DNA of 64,000 nucleotides. Origin: Euryodendron excelsum (Eukaryota > Streptophyta > Magnoliopsida > Ericales > Pentaphylacaceae). The position numbers and the translations under genes were made by a program. Numbering within the stretch: position 1 is the stretch's first letter; each line of letters opens with the position of its first letter. This document shows positions 56,104 through 64,000 of this stretch, one piece after another. The notes under the pieces are model-generated. The model made no database searches, was not told the DNA's origin, and was given only the letters and a program-made list of their open reading frames with translations. The stretch covers positions 15,680,001 through 15,744,000 of the forward strand of contig CM065384.1 in NCBI GenBank assembly GCA_033060915.1. The letters run 5' to 3'.

Positions 56104-59100
56104 TGTCGCGCCCAGATTTTTTGCATTGAGGAATACACACAAGCGGGAAAAATACTGCACTCTCTCGTTAGAACTCACCCTCCTAGAAAGAATGAGTGCG
56201 ACTATGTTTAAATTGAAAATAGATTTAAATAAAGGGCTTTTAGAAAAGATTTAGAGTGCCACCTAACTTGATTAAGGTGAGTTAGGTCACCTAAAAACTA
56301 AGAATAATCCGAAGACTATACTTAGGGTTTTTGGAAAAGGTTTTTGAAAATACCACCTCGAGAGAGAATTTTTAAGAAAAAAATGTTGTTTGGCAATATT
56401 TGGAAAACATTTAGCCCTTTTTTGAAAATAACTCTATTTTTGGTCTTTTGAAATCAGTGATCCTAGGTTCGGAAGTTGGTTACGTGTAGGGAAGATATAC
56501 TAAGCCATCACCCTACCCCGCCCTTGCGGTACCTACATGTCAATCTACCCTAGATTCACCTATGAGAGTCTTCAACTAACAATTGTTCAATCCTATCCAC
56601 TTTATAAAAGAATTTTTGAAAATAAACTAACATGATGCATGATATGCAAGTGCAAGAAAAAGAAGTTGGAAATAGATTTGGAAAGAAATTTGAAAAGAAA
56701 TTGATTTGATTTGAAAAAGATTTGAAAGATAGACTTGGAATTGGAAAATTTTAGAAATTGGAAATAGAGATTTGGAAATAGAAACTTGGAATTAGAAAAA
56801 TAGATTAAGAAATTGGAGATTTGAAAAAGGTTGTGGAAATAGGAGCTCGAAAAGATTGTGGAATTGGAGATTTGAAAGAAGTTGTGGAAATAGAAATTTA
56901 AAAAATGTTGTGACCACACCCATGAGGGTTGCCTGCGTATCCTTTTGGAGGAGTCAGGTCAGTCGTAGTTCGGATAAGAGTCCGATTGAAAATAAAAGAG
57001 TTGATTTGGAAAAGAGTTGAAGCTGGAATTCGAATTGGAATTGGAAGAGTAGGAAATTTGGACTTTGATTGGAAGAATTAAAAAGATTGATTTTGAAAGA
57101 CTTGTTTTTAGCAAAACCTAGACTTAGGAAAGACTTGAGACTTAGAAAAGATTTGACTTGACTTGGAAAGATTTTAGAAAAGATTTGACTCAAACGTTGG
57201 ACTTGGAAAGATTAGGAAAGACTAGATTTAGGAAATGTTGGAATTAGGGAGGTTTCAAATTAGGAAAGTATCATTTTAGGAAAGTTTTCGAAATAGGAAA
57301 GTTTTTGGCAAGTTTCAACTTAAGAAAGATTTCAATTTAGGAAAGATGTCAATTTTGGAAAGTTATGAATTAACAAAGTTTCAACTTAGGAAAGTTTTAA
57401 CTTAGGAAAGTTTTGACTTAGGAAAATTTTGATTTAGGAAAGTTTTAACTTAAGGAAGTTTTGAATTTAGAAAGTTTTCAAAATAGGAAAATTTCAAATT
57501 TGAAATATTTTGAAATAGGGAAGTTTTGAAAGTAAGAAAATTTTGCATTTAGAAAGCTTTAGATTTAGAAGGATTTGAAGTTTAGCAAAGTTTAGAATTT
57601 AGAAAGGTTAGAAGGTTAGGAAGATTTAACTTATGAAAGTTTTTATTTTAGAAAGCTTAGAATTTTAGAAAGATTTTAGAGTTTGAGTTTTAGAAAATCT
57701 TGGGATTAGGAAAGGTTTGAATTTAGGAAAGATTGGAAAACCTAGATTTGGAAAATTAAGATTTGAAAATGGATAGAATTAGGAAAGGGTTGAATTAGGA
57801 AAGATGTGGAAGTTGAGTTTTAAAATTTAGGAAAGATTTTTATGTTCCAGTTTTGGAAACTTAAGATTTAGGAAAGTAGAAGATTAGGAAGAATTTGAAT
57901 TAGGAAAGATTTAGACTAGGAAGAGTTAAGATTCCTATTTCCTAAAACAAGGGATTAGATTTTGTTTCTAAAAGAGAAGGTTTGATTTTTTTCCAAAAAC
58001 GGAAGATAGGATCTAGTTTCCTAAACGGGAAGATTGGATTTAGTTTCCTGAAGGGAAGATGAGATTTGGTTTCCTAAATGGAAGATTGGATTTGACAAGG
58101 AATTGGAAAGGGAGGTTTTAGAAACCCTAGATTTGGAAAACTATAGTTTTGGCGTAGAGAAAAGGTTTTTTGGAAACTTATGATTTTAAGGCAAGTTTGA
58201 AACCTAGGTTTTGGAAACCTAGGTTTTAAGGCAAGTTTGAAAACCATGTTTTCGGAAAGAAAATTAGGGTTTCCTAATTGTTAGCTCTAGGGCTTGACTT
58301 GGGCTTTAAGGAAAGAGTTTTTGGAAAATGTATTTTTGGAAACGAGTTTTTGGAAGGAAATCCTAGAGATGAGTTTCTAGAAGGAAAATTTTGGAACGAG
58401 AGTTTTTAGAGAGATTTTTAGAAAGAGATTGTTGGAGAGAGTTTTTTTTAGAAAAGAGGTTTGGAAGCACAAAGCATTTTTGGAAAGTGGATTTTGAGGA
58501 GAGTGTTTTGGAAAGAAGTTTAAAATGAGAAGTTTTGGAAAAATAGATTTTTGGAGGGAGTGTTTAGAAAACAATTTTGGAAAGGGGAATTTTTGGAAAG
58601 CAAGTTGAAAAAGAGGGTTTCAAAGAAGAGAGACTTTTGAAAAGAGAGTTTTTTGAAAGACATAAAATATCTCACTTTCCTAAAGCGATTCTAACCATAA
58701 GAAGGCTAGAACCACTTTAAGAAATCGGTTTTAAAAACAACAAGGAGTGGAAAATATGGACCATGTTAGTCCCTTTAATATAACACTTTCCTAAAGCAAT
58801 CCTAGCCATGGAAAGGCTAGAATCACCCTAGGATTGTGATTTTGAAAACAAGTTTTGAAAAAGGAGATTTTGATGCAATTTTGAAAACAAGTTTGAAAAC
58901 GACTTTGAAAGCAATTTTTGAAAGAATGCAAGGGTCATGATATGCACAATGCAAATTTGGGGTCGTGAACATACAAGGTTAAGGCTTCACCATATAATCA
59001 AGGGGGCCAAACCCACGTGGTCTCCGGTTAGACTAAAAGAAAGCCCCTGACACGGTGACCCTCCAATAGCCTAATCCTACACATGGACCGGGAGTCCCCT

Positions 59101-60566
59101 TGTTTCAAGCATGCAAAGAAAGGGGGAAAAGAGATGGGAGATTAAAATAGAGAAAACCCAAGTAGGTTAGGAAAGAGAAGAGAGAGAGGGGAAGTGCGGA
59201 AATTTAAATAAGAAGCCTACCTTGTGTCTTTTTTATTTTGCTTAGCTTTGCGCGCCTTGCTTTTCTTCAGTCTTCGCTTCACTTTAGTCTTCAAGGGCTT
59301 TGTCTTGGTCTTCAAGAGCTTTGTCTTGGTCTTCGAGAGCTTTGAGTTGTAGCAATCCAAGTCTTCAATGGAGGGTTGGGGGCTAGTGTATAAGTGTATG
59401 GGAGTGTGTATGAATGTATAAGAGGCTAGGGTTTATGTATGGTGGCTAGGGTTTGGAAAACCTTGGGAAACTAGGGTTTTGGGAGGTATACAAGCTCTGT
59501 ATAACAAGAATTAAGGTTTTTAGACTAAGTTTGCAGACCTTTTTCATGCTGGAAAAGGCTCTGTATTAATAGAGAGAGGAATGCATTGGCGCCTGTTGCA
59601 GTGGCGCTAAGCCAAAAATTACATTAGCGCCACTAGGAGTGGCGCCAGGCCATTTTTTGGCTTGGCACCACTAATAGTGGTGCTGGCCATTTAGGAAATG
59701 TTTAAGGTCGGCAAGCAACGTATCTTTAGAAGATTTGGGTGCCTGTACTAGTGACTACCATGTAATTTTTAGCTTGGCTTCACTAGGAGTGACTCCGGAA
59801 AGTCCGGGGATGAATTGAAGTGGTCGGGAATGACCCAAAGAGCCGAAAAGGGACAGGAACCCTTAGAATAACATCTCGGTGATAAAGAACTTGAAAAATA
59901 ATGATGAGATTTATTAGAAGGCTATTAGGGGCAAAACGGTCAACTGGGTCAGAAAGCTGTCGAGATGGACTCAGAACGTCTTGGAAGAAGACTCGATGTT
60001 TGGAAACATTATTTAGAATGTTCCCAAAGGTTACCGGTTTGATGCCCAGAGCCGGTGTGGTTGGAAAAGATGACCGGCCTGCCAAGGGCAAAACGGTCAT
60101 TTTGCACTGGGTTCACCGAAACTAACTCGGAATGATCTGAAAAGATAATGAAAGGTTAGGAATACTATAAGGAGCATTCCTGGGAAGCTACCAGTTTGAT
60201 ACCTAGAGCCGGTGTGGTCAGAAAAGGCGACCGGCCTACTAGGGGCAAAACGGTCATTTTACATCGGGTTTGCCGGAACAGGCTCGGAATGATCCGAAAA
60301 GATAATAAAAGGTTGAGAATACTATAGGAAGCATTCTCAGGAGGTTGCTAGTTTGATACCCAAAGCCGGTGTGGTTCCCGGGGCTTTCGGATGCCTAGGG
60401 CCAAAATAGTCATTTAGCTTCAAGTGTGCCCTACGGGCTCGGGAACTGTCTGGTGGAATAAATTCAAGTTTAGAAAGTAGGTTAGAGTCTAGATATGCGT
60501 GTGATGTGTAAAAGTGAGCCCAGTTGGACCAGAGATTACCGAGCAGACAAAAATGGGGTGCTTACA
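56104..60566 (-). mobile_element. Element E: solo long LTR in the LTR of G
   Basis: 4463 bp in minus orientation, from TGTAAGCACC (60566) to GGGCGCGACA (56104). It is flanked by AGGCC (56099-56103) and GGGCC (60567-60571), a 5-bp duplication with one transition. The G LTR is continuous without it. There is no internal region. The TATA position reads TATTAATA (59564-59571, symmetric on the minus strand), one change from the family form. Confidence 0.88.
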
Positions 60567-60989
60567 GGGCCCACCAAGCCCAATAGAGGCAAAAGGACCA
60601 AAATGCCCTTGGGTTATGGCTCGGTCCCTTCCTAGTTGGCTCGTATTCCTAGAGACAATAAGTCCCTATTTCAACCTCAATTCCAATTTCAATTCCAATT
60701 CAGACCAATCAAACTCAATCTGGCACGCCTTTCGAGAAAGTTAATCCCTCAAGTAGCAAGTCCATCTAGTTTGGCACATTCTCTAAGAAAATTTCTCAGA
60801 ACGATAAGTCCCTTCAAGCCTGTTTTCTGGGATAAAACCCAAGTCCCCAAGATAGTAGAACGGTTCACTTCTAGCGCCTGCTAGCCCGCCAATGTAGAAT
60901 GTTTGTTATTCGGCACATCTTTTGATAAAGTTAATTCCTCAAACGATAAGTTAATCTGGCGGCTTCTCAAGATCAGGAAGTCTCTAGAA

Positions 60990-61215
60990 TGAACGCACAC
61001 CATTAGAGTGGCGGAAACACTCACAAACATCACAACCGTTAGAGTGGCAAAAACACTCGCAAACAGGTTGACATTGGGAATTGCCAACAAACCTCCTATG
61101 TCATGAAATCGAACTAGCCTCATAGCTATGGCACGTTTACCAAGCGACGAGATACCTTTGGAAACCAACTCATCACACACCATCAGAGTGATAAAAACAC
61201 TCAAAACTCGGGTTA
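60990..61215 (+). repeat. Hairpin minisatellite in U3 of G
   Basis: Units GAGTGGCGGAAACACTC, GAGTGGCAAAAACACTC and GAGTGATAAAAACACTC are the reverse-strand form of the B array, all with GAGTG/CACTC stems. They are more spread out than in B. Confidence 0.75.
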
Positions 61216-64000
61216 ACACTAGTGCCTGCTAGCCTACTCTAGTGAAAAATGACCAAACTGCCCCTTGGGCCTCTTTTGGCATGTTTCTCAAGAAAGTGCA
61301 TAAGTCCTCAGAGCTGAAGTCCACCCTTCCAAGATTGTCTCAAAGACAATCCGACATGTTCAAGTGCCTTCCAATTGGTTCCGGTCCAACTGCAACACCA
61401 TTTGGTCAAAATGACCATTTTGACCCTAGGCATTCAACTGCCTCCGGGAACCACACCGACTCTGGGTATCAAACTGGTAACCTCTTGAGATTGCTTCTAA
61501 TAGTATTCTTAACCTTCCAACACCTTTCTGGATTATTTCGAGTCTATTCCGACAAACCTAGTGCAAAATGACCGTTTTGCCCCTAATAGGTCGTTTGCCT
61601 TTTCCAACCACACTGGCTCTGGGTATCAAACCGGAAACCATTAAGAAAACTTTTAATAGTGTTTTCAACCTACAAGCCTTCTCACGGGTTCGCTTCGAGT
61701 CCATTCTGATATTTTTCCTGTTGAATTGACCGTTTTGCCCCTAGTGGGCGGTCGATCTTTTAAAAAACTACAACATTGCTTCTTAGGCCAATTACCTCCA
61801 AGGCACTCTCTCATGGTTTCCCATCCATTCCTAGCCAAGTTTGGTTACTCGGAACCTTTCGGATCACTCTTGAACTTTTCGGAGTCACTCTTATGGAGCC
61901 AAGCCAAAAATTGCATGGTAGTCGCTAGTACAAGAGCCCTAAATCTTTTACTTTGAGTATCAAGGGTCGAAACATACTTTTCTTGGCTCTTTAAAACTTT
62001 CCTACATGGTTGGCACCACTAGCAGTGGCACCAAGCCAAAAATTAGTCTGATGCCACTCCTAATGTTGCCAGTAGATTTTTTGCCCTGGCGCCACACTTA
62101 AACCCTAACATCTATACACTCTATACACTAAAATGCAAGCCTCCAAAGCCTCTATTAAAGACTCAAGATACTGCAATTCCAAGGTTCTCAAGTTCAAGTA
62201 AAGTAAAGCAAATAAAGCAACCAAAGCAAGAAGAAGACAATGTAGGCTTTCGATTTACGTCTATGTAATTTTCCCCTCTCTCTTCTTCCTCCTAACCCAC
62301 TTGGGTTTTCTTTTATTTTAATCCCCCATCTTCTACCTTGCTTTCTTGAATGCTTGAAACAATGGACTCCCCAATTCATGCCTAGGAAGAATTATTGAAG
62401 GTTACCATGCCAGGGGCTTTTTTCAAATTCAACCCTTGATAGTGTGGGTTCGACCCCCTTGATTATGTAGTGAGCCTAACCTTGTATGTTCACGACCCTT
62501 TTTGTATTGTGCATATCATATTCATACATTCATTCAAAATTGTTTTCAAAATTATTTTTAAAACTTGCATCAAAACTTGTATTCAAATCTTGCTTTCAAA
62601 ATCACAATCTTGAAGTGACTCTAGCCATTTCATGGTTAGAGTTGTTTTAGGAAAGTGTTATAATAATGGTGACTATAAAGATTCATATTTTAGGTGTAAA
62701 CCCTAATTTTTTTTTCTTCATTAAAACCACAATCTTAAGATGATTCTAGCCATTCCATGGTTAGGGTTGTTTTAGAAAAGTATGATATTCAATGTCGTCA
62801 TTATGGTCCATATTTCAAATCTTTGTTGTTTTAAAATCCACCTCTCTATAATGGTTCTAATTTTTTCATGGTTAGAATCGTTTTAGGAAAGTGAGATGTT
62901 TATAAGATTTTCAAAAGTACATATTCAAACCCCTTTCCAAAATTGCTTTTCAAAGACGTTTCTAAAACTCTCTTCAAACTTCTTTCCTAAAACTCTTTGC
63001 AAGAGATCCACTTTCGAAAAACTCTTTATCTTGGAGTCCAAGTCAAGCCCTAGACTCCATGGTTAGGAAACCCTAATTCTCTTTCCTAAAAATATGACTT
63101 CTTGGTTTGCCTGAAATCATAGGTTTCCAAAACTATCTTCTACATCAAATCTTAGGATTTCAAAATCTCTTCTTCTACACCATATCATAGATTTCCAAAC
63201 CCAAGATTTTCAAAATTCAACATTTTCAATTCCATGTCAAATCAAACATTTCAATTTAGGAAACTAGATCAAATCTTTCCATTTAGGGAACTAGATCAAA
63301 TTCTCCAATTTTAGAAACCAAATCAAATAATCTATTTTTGAAATAAAATCTAATTTTCTACTTTAAGAAATAGAAATCAAATCTTCCTTAATTTTGAACT
63401 TTTCCACATCTCAACTTCCTAAATCTCAACTTTTGAAATCTTTCTAAATTGTAAATGTTTCCAAAGTTCAAATCTTTCTAAATTCAAAGCTTTCTAAATT
63501 TAAATCTTTCCTAAAATGAAACTTTCTTAAATTCAAATCTTTCCTAATTTGGCACTTTCCAAAAATAGAACTTTCTTATTTTGAAACTTTCCTAATTCAA
63601 AGCTATCCAATCTTTCCTAAGTTCTAACTTTCTAAATTCATTCAAATCAAATAATCGAGTTAAATCTTTCCAACCATTCCAAGTCAAGTGTTTCTAAATC
63701 AAATCAAATATCTTTCCAAATATTTCTTAAATCTAACTTTCCTAATTCAAACCTTTCCTAAATCCGACTTTCTAATATCAAACCTGTTAAGTCTAAATCA
63801 AACCTTTCCCATTCAAGTACATGCTTCAACCTTAGGTTATCTAAACCTTAGGAAGCCAAACCTTAGTTCAACCCTAATCCTAAGTTAGGAAGGTTTAACT
63901 CCTTTCTAAAACTCTTTTCTAAACCAAAATGGTTTTTTAATTTCAATCTAAGTCAAGATGTTTTCAAAATCTCAATCTTTCCAAATCAAGTTCAAGTTCT

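Larger units (their letters stand above)
55973..64000 (+). repeat. LTR of long-LTR element G, split by E, runs off the window
   Basis: It begins TGTAAGCACC at 55973, is interrupted at 56104 by E, resumes at 60567, and continues as R-U5 to the window edge. The hairpin minisatellite is at about 60990-61210. GACCATTTTG units lie at 61235-61760. Near 62090 GGCGCCAC joins directly to AACCCTAAC, so about 170 bp with the TATA box are missing compared with 51830-52000. Whether it is a 5', 3' or solo LTR cannot be told. Confidence 0.83.

Overview
The window is nuclear DNA from a seed plant, most likely one with a large genome. I found no host gene in it. Essentially every base belongs to LTR retrotransposons inserted into one another. 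The plant origin rests on a chromovirus with a chromodomain, on long-LTR elements primed by tRNA-Arg, and on plant-type Ty3/gypsy Gag sequences. The species cannot be told from this sequence.

Two kinds of element make up the window. The first is a family with very long LTRs (about 4.5-5.5 kb, begin TGTAAGCACC, end GGGCGCGACA). It has a primer site matching the 3' end of tRNA-Arg(ACG) and a purine-rich tract ending GAGGGGCAG, and its surviving Gag resembles the Tat/Ogre lineage. Copies here are called C, A, G (plus strand) and B, E, F (minus strand). None shows a polymerase: A keeps only a broken gag, B has neither gag nor pol, E is a solo LTR, and F, G and C are partial. The second kind is D, one complete but heavily mutated chromovirus (Tekay/Del-like). 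Two unrelated solo LTRs (S1, S2) lie inside A.

Layout: 1-1233 end of the 5' LTR of C; 1234-1916 internal C; 1917-12751 element D inserted in C; 12752-15890 rest of internal C; 15891-16094 start of the 3' LTR of C; 16095-50970 element A, inserted in that LTR; 50971-54817 remainder of the 3' LTR of C; 54818-55972 fragment F of a minus-strand internal region; 55973-64000 LTR of G, which carries solo LTR E (56104-60566). Inside A: 5' LTR 16095-24366 (holding S1 16303-18731 and S2 21455-23654), primer site 24369-24387, leader to 25690, element B 25691-43161 on the minus strand, rest of leader and gag to 44761, noncoding and repeat region to 47648, and 3' LTR 47649-50970 with a truncated end.

The nesting is supported by target-site duplications (GTATC for S1, GTCAC for S2, ACCCC/ACCTC for B, AGGCC/GGGCC for E) and by host-element sequence resuming on the far side. 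LTR pairs compared by eye give a consistent order: B is youngest (about 2-3% apart in a sample), D and A are older (about 10%).

The most interesting material is in the long-LTR family. It has a hairpin over the purine tract with a compensatory base-pair change between copies. It has a minisatellite in which each unit is a small hairpin with matched stem changes. It has GGCGCC inverted repeats just upstream of a TATA box. R-U5 is very long and nearly G-free in the sense strand. An antisense coding remnant is shared by A, B and C near their 3' ends, and splice signals would remove U5 and the primer site from the gag mRNA.
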